DNA of 64,000 nt. Source: Euonymus europaeus. Taxonomy: Eukaryota > Streptophyta > Magnoliopsida > Celastrales > Celastraceae. The position numbers were made by a program, and so were the translations under genes. Numbering within the stretch: the stretch's first letter is position 1; every line of letters begins with the position of its first letter. The DNA lies in assembly GCA_963580455.1 (NCBI GenBank), contig OY756958.1:14768501-14832500 (forward strand), read 5' to 3'. The notes below the pieces were generated by a model, which saw nothing but the letters and a program-made list of their open reading frames with translations, did not search any database and was not told where the DNA came from. Below are positions 1 through 11,842 of this stretch, in pieces.

Positions 1-638
1 TTTTTCTTGTTCTTCTATGTCAAATTTTACGAGTATAAGCCTCCTAGATTATTTCGATGTGAAAACAACAACTTTACAAGACAAATGGACAAAAACGTTA
101 GAAGCTCCTCCATAGAGAGAGTTGTGCAACTTCGGACTATCAAAATTGCTCGGTGTACACTTTTTATTGTTATTCTATGTCAAATTTTACGAGTATAAAC
201 TTCCTAGATTATTTCGATGCCAAAACCCCAACTTTCTATGACAAATGGACAAAACCGTTTAAAGCTCCTCCATAAAGTGAGTCGAGCAACTTCGGACAAT
301 CAAAGTTGCTCGGTGTACACTTTTTATTGTTCTTCTATGTCAAATTTTACGAGTATAATCCTCCTAGATTATTTCGAAGTGAAAACAACAACTATACAAG
401 ACAAATGGACAAAAAGATTAGAAGCTCCTCCATAGAGAGAGTTGTGCAACTTCGGACTATCAAAATTGCTCGGTGTACACTTTTTATTGTTATTCTATGT
501 CAAATTTTACGAGTATAAGCTTTCCCAGATTATTTCGATGCCAAAACCCCAACTTTCTATGACAAATGGACAAAAACGTTAAAAGCTCTTCCATAGAGAG
601 GGTTGTGCAACTTCGGACTATCAAAGTTGCTCGGTGTA

Positions 639-781
639 CACTTTTTATTGTTCTTCTATGTCAAATTTTACGATTATATGCTTCCTAGATTATTTCGATT
701 CCAAAACCACAACTTTCAACGTTAAAAGCTCCTCCATAGAGTGAGTTGTGCAATTTCGAACTATCAAATTTGCTCGGTGTA
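639..781 (+). repeat. 143-bp short monomer
   Basis: Spacing between successive CACTTTTTATTG starts is 143 bp. The missing 17 bp are the TATGACAAATGGACAAA stretch, so CTTTC is joined to AACGTT. This single short unit is the one absent from Region A copy 2. Confidence 0.85.
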
Positions 782-1901
782 CACTTTTTATTGTTCTTCT
801 ATGTCAAATTTTACGAGTATAAGCTTCCTAGATTATTTCGATGCCAAAACCCCAACTTTCTATGACAAATGGACAAAACCGTTTAAAGCTCCTCCATAGA
901 GTGAGTTGAGCAACTTCGGACAATGAAAGTTGCTCGATGTGCACTTTTTGTTGTTCTTCTATGTCAAATTTTACGAGTATATGCTTGCTGGATTATTATG
1001 ATGCCAAAACCTCAACTATCAATAAGAAATGAGCAAAACCGTTAAAAGCTACTTCATAGTGAGAGTTGAGCAATTCCGGACCATCAAAGTTGCTCATTGT
1101 ACACTTTTTATTGTTCTTCTACGTCAAATTTTACGAGTATAAGCTTCATAGATTATTTCGATTTAAAAATCCCAACTTTCTATGACAAATGGACAAAACC
1201 GTTTAAATCTACTCCATAGGGAGAGTTGAGCAACTTCAGAACGTAAAAGTTGCTCGGTGTACACTTTTTATTGTTATTCTATATCAAATTTTACGAGTAT
1301 AAGCTTCCTAGATTATTTCGATGCCAAAAATCCAACTTTCTATGACCAAAGGACAAAACCGTTTAAAGCTCCTCCATAGAGTGAGTTGAACAACTTCGAA
1401 CTATCATAGTTGCTCGGTGTACACTTTTTGTTGTTCTTCTATGTCAAATTTTATGAGTATAAGTTTCCTAGATTATTTCGATGCCAAAACACCAACTATC
1501 AATGACAAATCGACAAAACCGTTAAAAGCTACTCCATAGAAAGAGTTGAGCAACTTCGGACCATAAACGTTGCTCGGTGTACACTTTTTATTGTTATTCT
1601 ATGTCAAATTTTACGACAATAAGCTTCCTAGATTATTTCGATTCCAAAACCCCAACTTTCTATGACAAATGGACAAAACCGTTTAAAGCTACTCCATAGA
1701 GAGAGTTGAGCAACTTTGGACCATAAAAGTTGCTCGGTGTACAACTTTTATTGTTCTTCTATGTCCAATTTTACGACTATAAGCATCCTAGATTATTTCG
1801 AAGCCAAAACCCCAACTTTCTATGACAAATGGACAAAAACGTTAAAAGCTCCTCCATAGAGAGAGTTGTGCAACTTCGGACTATCAAAGTTGCTCGGTGT
1901 A

Positions 1902-2187
1902 CACTTTTTATTGTTCTTCTATGTCAAATTTTACGAGTATATGCTTCCTAGATTATTTCGATTCCAAAATCCCAACTTTCAATGTTAAAAGCTCCTCCAT
2001 TGAGTGAGTTGTGCAACTTCGGACTATCAAAGTTGCTCGGTGTACACTTTTTATTGTTCTTCTATGTCAAATTTTACGAGCATATGCTTCCTAGATTATT
2101 TCGATTCCAAAATCCCAACTTTCAACGTTAAAAGCTCATCCATAGAGTGTGTTGAGCAACTTCGGACAATCCAAGTTGCTCGATGTA
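1902..2187 (+). repeat. Pair of adjacent 143-bp short monomers (copy 1)
   Basis: Units 1902-2044 and 2045-2187 both lack the same 17 bp, and both carry CGATTCCAAAATCCCAAC in place of CGATGCCAAAACCCCAAC. The shared deletion and substitutions show that one arose from the other by local duplication. Confidence 0.88.
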
Positions 2188-3470
2188 CACTTTTTGTTGT
2201 TCTTCTATGTCAAATTTTACGAGTATATGCTTGTTGGATTATTTTGATGCCAAAACCTCAACTATCAATAAGAAATGAGCAAAACCGTTAAAAGTTACTT
2301 CATAGTGAGAGTTGAGCAATTCCGGACCATCAAAGTTGCTCATTGTACACTTTTTATTGTTCTTCTACGTCAAATTTTACGAGTGTAAGCTTCCTAGATT
2401 ATTTCGATGCCAAAACGCCAACTTTCTATGACAAATGGATAAAACCATTTAAAGCTCCTCCATAGAGTGAGTTGAGCAACTTCGGACAATCAAAGTTGCT
2501 CGGTGTACACTTTTTATTGTTCTTCTATGTCAAATTTTACGAGTATAAGCTTCCTAGATTATTTCGATGTGAAAACACCAACTTTACAAGACAAATGGAC
2601 AAAAAAGTTAAAACCTCTTCCATAGAGAGAGTTGAGCAACTTCTAATCATCAAAGTCGCTCGGTGTACACTTTTTATTGTTCTTCTATGTCAAATTTTAC
2701 GAGTATATGCTTTGTGGATTATTTTGATGCCAAAACCCGAACTTTCTATGACAAATGGACAAAAACATTAAAAGCTCCTCCATTGAGAGAGTTCTGCAAC
2801 CTCGGACTATCAAAATTGCTCGGTGTAACCTTTTTATTGTTATTCTATGTCAAATTTTACGAGTATAAGCTTCCTAGATTATTTCGATGCCAAAACCCCA
2901 ACTTTCTATGACAAATGGACAAAAACTTTTAAAGCTACTCAATAGAGAGAGTTGAGCAACTTCAGAACAAAAAAGTTGCTCGGTGTACACTTTTTATTGT
3001 TATTCGATATCAAATTTTACGAGTACAAGCTTCCTAGATTATTTCGATGCCAAAAACCCAACTTTCCATAATAAAAGGACAAAATCATTTAAAGCTCCTC
3101 CATAAAGCGAGTTGAGCAACTTCGGACTATCAAAGTTGCTCGGTGTACACTTTGTGTTGTTCTTCTATGTCAAATTTTACGAGTATATGCTTGCTGGATT
3201 ATTTTGATGCCAAAACCCCAACTATCAATAAGAAATGAGCAAAACCGTTAAAAGCTACTTCATAGTGAGAGTTGAGCAATTCCTGACCATCGAAGTTGCT
3301 CATTGTAAACTTTTTATTGTTCTTCTACGTCAAATTTTACGAGTATAAGCTTCCTAGATTATTTCGATGCCAAAACCCTAACTTTCTTTGACAAATGGCC
3401 AAAACCGTTTAAAGCTCCTCCATAGAGTGAGTTGAGCAACTTCGGACTATCAAAGTTGCTCGGTGTACAC

Positions 3471-6400
3471 TTTTTATTGTTCTTCTATGTCAAATTTTAC
3501 GAGTATAAGCCTCCTAGATTATTTCGATGTGAAAACAACAACTTTACAAGACAAATGGACAAAAACGTTAGAAGCTCCTCCATAGAGAGAGTTGTGCAAC
3601 TTCGGACTATCAAAATTGCTCGGTGTACACTTTTTATTGTTATTCTATGTCAAATTTTACGAGTATAAGCTTCCTAGATTATTTCGATGCCAAAACCCCA
3701 ACTTTCTATGACAAATGGACAAAACCGTTTAAAGCTACTCCATAAAGTGAGTCGAGCAACTTCGGACAATCAAAGTTGCTCGCTGTACACTTTTTATTCT
3801 TCTTCTATGTCAAATTTTACGAGTATAATCCTCCTAGATTATTTCGAAGTGAAAACAACAACTTTACAAGACAAATGGACAAAAAGATTAGAAGCTCCTC
3901 CATAGAGAGAGTTGTGCAACTTCGGACTATCAAAATTGCTCGGTGTACACTTTTTATTGTTATTCTATGTCAAATTTTACGAGTATAAGCTTCCTAGATT
4001 ATTTCGATGCCAAAACCCCAACTTTCTATGACAAATGGACAAAAACGTTAAAAGCTCCTCCATAGAGAGAGTTGTGCAACTTCGGACTATCAAAGTTGCT
4101 CGGTGTACACTTTTTATTGTTCTTCTATGTCAAATTTTACGATTATATGCTTCCTAGATTATTTCAATGCCAAAACCCCAACTTTCTATGACAAATGGAC
4201 AAAACCGTTTAAAGCTCCTACGTAGAGTGAGTTGAGCAACTTCGGACAATCAAAGTTGCTCGATGTACACTTTTTGTTGTTCTTCTATGTCAAATTTTAC
4301 GAGTTTATGCTTGCTGGATTATTTTGATGCCAAAACCTCAACTATCAATAAGAAATGAGCAAAACCGTTAAAAGCTACTTCATAGTGAGAGTTGAGCAAT
4401 TCCGGACCGTCAAAGTTGCTCATTGTACACTTTTTATTGTTCTTCTACGTCAAATTTTACGAGTATAAGCTTCCTAGATTATTTCGGTGCCAAAATCCCA
4501 ACTTTCTATGACAAATGAACAAAACCGTTTAAATCTACTCCATAGGGAGAGTTGAGCAAATTCAAAACATAAAAGTTGCTCGGTGTACACTTTTTATTGT
4601 TATTCTATATCAAATTTTACGAGTATAAGCTTCCTAGATTATTTCGATGCCAAAAATCCAACTTTCTATGACAAAAGGACAAAACCGTTTAAAGCTCCTC
4701 CATAGAGTGAGTTGAGCAACTTCGGACTATCAAAGTTGCTCGGTGTACACTTTTTGTTGTTCTTATATGTCAAATTTTATGAGTATAAGCTTCCTAGATT
4801 ATTTCGATGCCAAAACACCAACTATCAATGATAAATCGACAAAACCGTTAAAAGCTACTCCATAGAAAGAGTTGAGCAACTTCGGACCATAAAAGTTGCT
4901 CGGTGTACACTTTTTATTGTTATTCTATGTCAAATTGTACGACTATAAGCTTCCTAGATTATTTCGATTCCAAAACCCCAACTTTCTATGACAAATGGAC
5001 AAAACCGTTTAAAGCTACTCCATAGAGAGAGTTGAGCAACTTTGGACCATAAAAGTTGCTCGGTGTACACTTTTTATTGTTCTTCTATGTCAAATTTTAT
5101 GACTATAAGCATCCTAGATTATTTCGATGCCAAAACCCCAACTTTCAATGACAAATGGACAAAAACGTTAAAAGCTCCTCCATAGAGAGAGTTGTGCAAC
5201 TTCGGACTATCAAAGTTGCTCAGTGTACACTTTTTATTGTTCTTCTATGTCAAATTTTACGAGTATATGCTTTCTAGATTATTTCGATTCCAAAATCCCA
5301 ACTTTCATCGTTAAAAGCTCTTCCATAGAGTGAGTTGTGCAACTTCGGACTATCAAAGTTGCTCGGTGTACACTTTTTATTGTTCTTCTATGTCAAATTT
5401 TACGAGCATATGCTTCCTAGATTATTTCGATTCCAAAATCCCAACTTTCAACGTTAAATGCTCCTCCATAGAGTGAGTGGAGCAACTTCGGACAATCAAA
5501 GTTGCTCGATGTACACTTTTTGTTCTTCTTCTATGTCAAATTTTACGAGTATATGCTTGTTGGATTATTTTGATGCCAAAACCTCAACTATCAATAAGAA
5601 ATGAGCAAAACCGTTAAAAGCTACTTCATAGTAAGAGTTGAGCAATTCCGGACCATCAAATTTGCTCATTGTACACTTTTTATTGTTCTTCTACGTCAAA
5701 TTTTACGAGTATAAGCTTCCTAGATTATTTCGATGCCAAAACGCCAACATTCTATGACAAATGGACAAAACCATTTAAAGCTCGTCCATAGAGTGAGTTG
5801 AGCAACTTCGGATTATCAAAGTTGCTCGGTGTACACTTTTTATTGTTCTTCTATGTCAAATTTTACGAGTATAAGCTTCCTAGATTATTTCGATGTGAAA
5901 ACACCAACTTTACAAGACAAGTGGACAAAAAAGTTAAAACCTCTTCCATAGAGAGAGTTGAGCAACTTCTAATTATCAAAGTCGCTCGGTGTACACTTTT
6001 TATTGTTATTCTATGTAAAATTTTACGAGTATATGCTTTGTGGATTATTTTGATGCCAAAACCCGAACTTTCTATGACAAATGGACAAAAACATTAAAAG
6101 CTCCTCCATTGAGAGAGTTCTGCAACCTCGGACTATCAAAATTGCTCGGTGTACACTTTTTATTGTTATTCTAGGTCAAATTTTACGAGTATAAGCTTCC
6201 TAGATTATTTTGATGCCAAAACCCCAACTTTCTATGACAAATGGACAAAAACTTTTAAAGCTACTCAATAGAGAGATTTGAGCAACTTCAGAACATAAAA
6301 GTTGCTCGGTCTACACTTTTTATTGTTATTCTATATCAAATTTTACGAGTATAAGCTTCCAAGATTATTTCGATGCCAAAAACCCAACTTTCTATCACAA

Positions 6401-6796
6401 AAGGACAAAACCGTTTAAAGCTCCTCTATAGAGTGAGTTGAGCAACTTCGGACTATCAAAGTTGCTTGGTGTACACTTTGTGTTGTTCTTCTATGTCAAA
6501 TTTTACGAGTATATGCTTGCTGGATTATTTTGATGCCAAAACCCCAACTATCAATAAGAAATGAGCAAAACCGTTAAAAGCTACTTCATAGTGAGAGTTG
6601 AGCAATTCCAGACCATCAAAGTTGCTCATTGTACACTTTTTATTGTTCTTCTACGTCAACTTTTACGAGTATAAGCTTCCTAGATTCTTTCGATGCCAAA
6701 ACCACAACTTTCTATGACAAATGGCGAAAACCGTTTAAAGCTTCTCCATAGAGTGAGTTGAGCAACTTCGGACTATCAAAGTTGCTCTGTGTAAAC
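3471..6796 (+). repeat. Region A, long HOR copy 2 (~3.33 kb)
   Basis: This is the second copy of the Region A higher-order unit, 3,326 bp long. It follows copy 1 in the same monomer order with scattered substitutions. It lacks one short monomer relative to copy 1: at 4141-4180 the GATTATATGC front half is joined directly to a canonical back half, as expected of an unequal exchange. Its paired 143-bp monomers lie at 5228-5513. Confidence 0.8.
5228..5513 (+). repeat. Pair of adjacent 143-bp short monomers (copy 2)
   Basis: Units 5228-5370 and 5371-5513 carry the same 17-bp deletion and the same CGATTCC signature as the pair at 1902-2187. They sit 3,326 bp downstream of it, as expected for the second HOR copy. 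Confidence 0.88.
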
Positions 6797-8323
6797 TTTT
6801 TATTGTTCTTCTATGTCAAATTTTACGAGTATAAGCCTACTAGATTATTTCGATATGAAAAGAACAACTTTACAAGACAAATGGACAAAAACGTTAGAAG
6901 CTCCTCAATAGAGAGAGTTGTGCAATTTCGGACTATTAAAATTGCTCGGTGTACACTTTTTCTTGTTATTCTATGTCAAATTTTACGAGTACAAGCTTCC
7001 TAGATTATTTCCATGACAAAACCCCAACTTTCTATGACAAACGGACAAAACCGTTTAAAGCTCCTCCATAAAGTGAGTTGAGCAACTTCGGACTATCAAA
7101 GTTCCTCGGTGTACACTTTTTATTGTTCTTCTACGTCAAATTTTACGAGTATAAGCTTCCTAGATTATTTCGATGCCAAAACCCTAACTTTCTATGACAA
7201 ATGGACAAAACCGTTTAAAGCTCCTCCATAGAGTGAGTTGAGCAACTTCGGACTATCAAAGTTGCCCGGTGTACACTTTTTATTGTTCTTCTATGTCAAA
7301 TTTTACGAGTATAAGCTTCCTAGATTATTTCGATGCCAAAACACCAACTATCAATGACAAATCGACAAAACCGTTAAAAGCTACTCCATAGAAAGAGTTG
7401 AGCAACTTCGGACCATAAAAGTTGCTCGGTGTACACTTTTTATTGTTATTCTATGTCAAATTTTACGACTATAAGCTTCCTAGATTATTTCGATTCCAAA
7501 CACCCAACTTTCTATGACAAATGGACAAAACCGTTTAAAGCTACTCCATAGAGAGAGTTGAGCAACTTTGGACCATAAAAGTTGCTCGGTGTACACTTTT
7601 TATTGTTCTTCTATGTCAAATTTTACGACTATAAGCATCCTAGATTATTTCGATGCCAAAACCCCAACTTTCTATGACAAATGGAAAAAAACGTTAAAAG
7701 CTCCTCCATAGAGAGAGTTGTGCAACTTCGGACTATCAAAGTTGCTCGGTGTACACTTTTTATTGTTCTTCTATGTCAAATTTTACGAGTATATGCTTCC
7801 TAGATTATTTCGATTCCAAAATCCCAACTTTCAACGTTAAAAGCTCCTCCATAGAGTGAGTTGTGCAACTTCGGACTATCAAAGTTGCTCGGTGTACACT
7901 TTCTATTGTTCTTCTATGTCAAATTTTACGAGCATATGCTTCCTAGATTATTTCGATTCCAAAATCCCAACTTTCAACGTTAAAAGCTCCTCCATAGAGT
8001 GAGTTGAGCAACTTCGGACAATCAAAGTTGCTCGATGTACACTTTTTGTTGTTCTTCTACGTCAAACTTTACGAGTATATGCTTGCTGGATTATTTTGAT
8101 GCCAAAACCTCAACTATCAATAGGAAATGAGCAAAACCGTTAAAAGCTACTTCATAGTGTGAGTTGAGCAATTCCGGACCATCAAAGTTGCTCATTGTAC
8201 ACTTTTTATTGTTCTTCTACGTCAAATTTTACGACTATAAGCTTCCTAGATTATTTCGATGCCAAAACGCCAACTTTCTATGACAAATGGACTAAAAAAT
8301 TTAAAGCTCCTCCATAGAGTGAG
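6797..8323 (+). repeat. Region A, shortened third HOR copy (~1.53 kb)
   Basis: The first ~300 bp follow the start of copy 2. The sequence then skips ahead, and from about 7320 it follows the part of copy 2 beginning near 4790. The offset falls from 3,326 to about 2,526 bp, a loss of 800 bp or exactly five monomers. The paired 143-bp monomers recur at 7754-8039. From 8324 the array passes into Region B monomer subtypes, marked by CTATGCCAAATTTTACGAG. Confidence 0.7.
7754..8039 (+). repeat. Pair of adjacent 143-bp short monomers (copy 3)
   Basis: Units 7754-7896 and 7897-8039 repeat the deletion pair a third time, 2,526 bp after copy 2. They fix the identity of the shortened third HOR copy. 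Confidence 0.88.
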
Positions 8324-8699
8324 TTGAGCAACTTCGGACTATCAAAGTTGCTCGGTGTACACTTTTTATTGTTCTTCTATGCCAAATTTTACGAGTATAA
8401 GCCTCCTAGATTATTTCGATGTGAAAACAACAACTTTACAAGACAAATGGACAAAAACGTTAGAAGCTCCTCCATAGAGAGAGTTGTGCAACTTCGGACT
8501 ATCAAAATTGCTCGGTGTACACTTTTTATTGTTATTCTATGTAAAATTTTACGAGTATAAGCTTCCTAGATTATTTCGATGCCAAAACCCAAACTTTCTA
8601 TGACAAATGGACAAAACCGTTTAAAGCTCCTCCATAGAGTGAGTTGAGCAACTTCGGACTATCAAAGTTGCTCGGTGTACACTTTTTATTGTTCTTCTA

Positions 8700-9340
8700 T
8701 GTCAAATTTTTGAGTATATGCTTGCTGGATTATTTTGATACCAAAACCCCAACTATCAATAAGAAATGAGCAAAACCGTTAAAAGCTACTTCATAGTGAG
8801 AGTTGAGCAATTCTGAACCATCAAAGTTGCTCATTGTACACTTTTTATAGTTCTTCTACGTCAAATTTTACGAGTATAAGCTTCCTAGATTCTTTCGATG
8901 CCAAAACCACAACTTTCTATGACAAATGGACAAAACCGTTTGAAGCTCCTCCATAAAGTGAGTTGAGCAACTTCGGACTTTAAAAGGTTCTCGGTGTACA
9001 CTTTTTATTGTTCTTCTATGTCAAATTTTACGAGTATATGCTTGCTGGATTATTTTGATGCCACAACCTCAACTATCAATAAGAAATGAGCAAAACCGTT
9101 AAAAGCTACTTCATAGTGAGAGTTGAGCAATTTCGGACCATCAAAGTTGCTCATTGTACACTTTTTATTGTTCTTCTACGTCAAATTTTACGAGTAAAAA
9201 GCTTCCTAGATTCTTTCGATGCCAAAACCACAACATTCTATGACAAATGGACAAAAACTTTTAAAGCTACTCCATAGGGAGAGTTGAGCAACTTCAGAAC
9301 ATAAAAGTTGCTCGGTGTATACTTTTTATTGTTATTCTAT
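8700..9340 (+). repeat. Four-monomer module K, copy 1
   Basis: The module has four linked monomers: a GCTTGCTGG monomer ending in GATACCAAAACC that begins with a 1-bp shortening (TTTTTGAG for TTTTACGAG), a GATTCTTTCG monomer with GAAGCTCC, a second GCTTGCTGG monomer with GCCACAACC, and another GATTCTTTCG monomer with ACATTC. The same series recurs near 14780, 28210, 30290, 33010 and 39660 (the last two monomers are altered in some copies). It behaves as one block that has been moved or copied into different HOR contexts. Confidence 0.7.
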
Positions 9341-10216
9341 ATCAAATTTTACGAGTATAAGCTTCCCAGATTATTTCGATGCCAAAAATTCAACTTTCTA
9401 TGACAAAAGGACAAAACCGTTTAAAGCTCCTCCATAGAGTGAGTTGAGCAACTTCGGACTATCAAAGTTGCTCGGTGTACACTTTTTGTTGTTCTTCTAT
9501 GTCAAATTTTACGAGTATAAGCTTCCTAGATTATTTCGATGCCAAAAAACCAACTATCAATGACAAATTGACAAAACCGTTATAAGCTACTCCATAGAGA
9601 GAGTTGAGCAACTTCGGACCATAAATGTTTCTCGGTGTACACTTTTTATTGTTCTTTTATGTCAAATTTTACAACTATAAGCATCCTAGATTATTTCAAT
9701 GCCAAAACCCCAACTTTCTATGACAAATGGACAAAACCGTTTAAAGCTACTCCATAGGGAGAGTTGAGCAACTTCAGAACATAAAAGTTGCTCGGTGTAT
9801 ACTTTTTATTGTTATTCTATATCAAATTTTACGAGTATAAGCTTCCCAGATTATTTCGATGCCAAAAATTCAACTTTCTATGACAAAAGGACAAAACCGT
9901 TTAAAGCTCCTTCATAGAGTGAGTTGAGCAACTTCGGACTATCAAAGTTGCTCGGTGTACACTTTTTGTTGTTCTTCTATGTCAAATTTTACGAGTATAA
10001 GCTTCCTAGATTATTTCGATGCCAAAAAACCAACTATCAATGACAAATTGACAAAACCGTTATAAGCTACTCCATAGAGAGAGTTGAGCAACTTCGGACC
10101 ATAAATGTTTCTCGGTGTACACTTTTTATTGTTCTTTTATGTCAAATTTTACAACTATAAGCATCCTAGATTATTTCAATGCCAAAACCCCAACTTTCTA
10201 TGACAAATGGACAAAA
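9261..10216 (+). repeat. 480-bp tandem duplication (three monomers)
   Basis: The segments of about 9261-9740 and 9741-10216 are aligned at an offset of exactly 480 bp. I found a single substitution between them (TCCATAGAGT versus TTCATAGAGT near 9432/9912). This is a very recent duplication of three monomers. Ends are approximate. Confidence 0.88.
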
Positions 10217-10883
10217 ACGTTAAAAGCTCCCCCATAGAGAGAGTTGTGCAACTTCGGACTATCAAAGTTGCTCGGTGTACACTTTTTATTGTTCTTCTAT
10301 CTCAAATTTTACGAGTATAAGCTTCGTAGATTATTTCGATGTGAAAACACCAACTTTACAAGACAAATGGACAAAAACGTTCAAAGCTACTTCATAGTGA
10401 GAGTTTAGCAATTCCGGACCATCAAAGTTGCTCATTGTTCACTTTTTATTGTTCTTCTACGTCAAATTTTCCGAGTATAAGCTTCTTAGATTATTTCGAT
10501 GCCAAAACCCCAACTTTCTATGGCAAAAGGACAAAACCGTTTAAAGCTCCTCCATAGAGTGAGTTGAGCAACTTCGCACTATCAAAGTTGCTCGGTGTAC
10601 ACTTTTTATTGTTCTTCTATGTCAAATTTTACGAGTATATGCTTGCTGGATTATTTTGATGCCAAAACCTCAACTATCAATAAGAAATGAGCAAAACCGT
10701 TAAAAGCTACTTCATAGTGTGAGTTGAGCAATTCCAGACCATCAAAGTTGCTCATTGTACACTTTTTATTGTTCTTCTACGTCAAATTTTACGAGTATAA
10801 GCTTCCTAGATTATTTCGATGCCAAAACGCCAACTTTCTATGACAAATGGACTAAACAATTTAAAGCTCCTCCATAGAGTGAG

Positions 10884-11842
10884 TTGAGCAACTTCGGACT
10901 ATCAAAGTTGCTCGGTGTACACTTTTTATTGTTCTTCTATGCCAAATTTTACGAGTACAAGCCTCCTAGATTATTTCGATGTGAAAACAACAACTTTACA
11001 AGACAAATGGACAAAAACGTTAGAAGCTCCTCCATAGAGAGAGTTGTGCAACTTCGGACTATCAAAATTGCTCGGTGTACACTTTTTATTGTTATTCTAT
11101 GTAAAATTTTACGAGTATAAGCTTCCTAGATTATTTCGATGCCAAAACCCCAACTTTCTATGACAAATGGACAAAACCGTTTAAAGCTACTCCATAGGGA
11201 GAGTTGAGCAACTTCAGAACATAAAAGTTGCTCGGTGTATACTTTTTATTGTTATTCTATATCAAATTTTACGAGTATAAGCTTCCCAGATTATTTCGAT
11301 GCCAAAAATTCAACTTTCTATGACAAAAGGACAAAACCGTTTAAAGCTCCTCCATAGAGTGAGTTGAGCAACTTCGGACTATCAAAGTTGCTCGGTGTAC
11401 ACTTTTTATTGTTCTTCTATGCCAAATTTTACGAGTACAAGCCTCCTAGATTATTTCGATGTGAAAACAACAACTTTACAAGACAAATGGACAAAAACGT
11501 TAGAAGCTCCTCCATAGAGAGAGTTGTGCAACTTCGACAATCAAAATTGCTCGGTGTACACTTTTTATTGTTATTCTATGTAAAATTTTACGAGTATAAG
11601 CTTCCTAGATTATTTCGATGCCAAAACCCCAACTTTCTATGACAAATGGACAAAACCGTTTAAAGCTACTCCATAGGGAGAGTTGAGCAACTTCAGAACA
11701 TAAAAGTTGCTCGGTGTATACTTTTTATTGTTATTCTATATCAAATTTTACGAGTATAAGCTTCCCAGATTATTTCGATGCCAAAAATTCAACTTTCTAT
11801 GACAAAAGGACAAAACCGTTTAAAGCTCCTCCATAGAGTGAG
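10884..11842 (+). repeat. 480-bp tandem duplication, second instance
   Basis: The segments 10884-11363 and 11364-11842 repeat at 480 bp. The second copy is one base shorter, because CTTCGGACTATC has become CTTCGACAATC near 11535. That lost base gives the following HOR unit its length of 1,439 bp. Confidence 0.85.

Larger units (their letters stand above)
1..3470 (+). repeat. Region A, long HOR copy 1 (~3.47 kb)
   Basis: This segment matches 3471-6796 monomer for monomer. The opening part (1 to about 640) matches at an offset of 3,470 bp. From about 780 the offset is 3,326 bp. The change of 144 bp is explained by one extra 143-bp monomer in this copy (639-781) and a 1-bp insertion near 520. 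Order-specific markers shared with copy 2 include the GATTATATGC monomer, the ATGCTTGCTGG monomers, the CGATTCC monomers and the CTTCTAATCATC monomer. The left end is the window edge, so the true HOR boundary is not visible. Confidence 0.8.
8324..10883 (+). repeat. Region B, expanded first unit of the 9-mer HOR family (2,560 bp)
   Basis: Measured between successive CTATGCCAAATTTT-type monomers, this unit is 2,560 bp or 16 monomers. The excess over the basic 1,440 bp is accounted for by a 640-bp four-monomer module (about 8700-9340) and one 480-bp tandem duplication (about 9261-10216). Confidence 0.75.
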
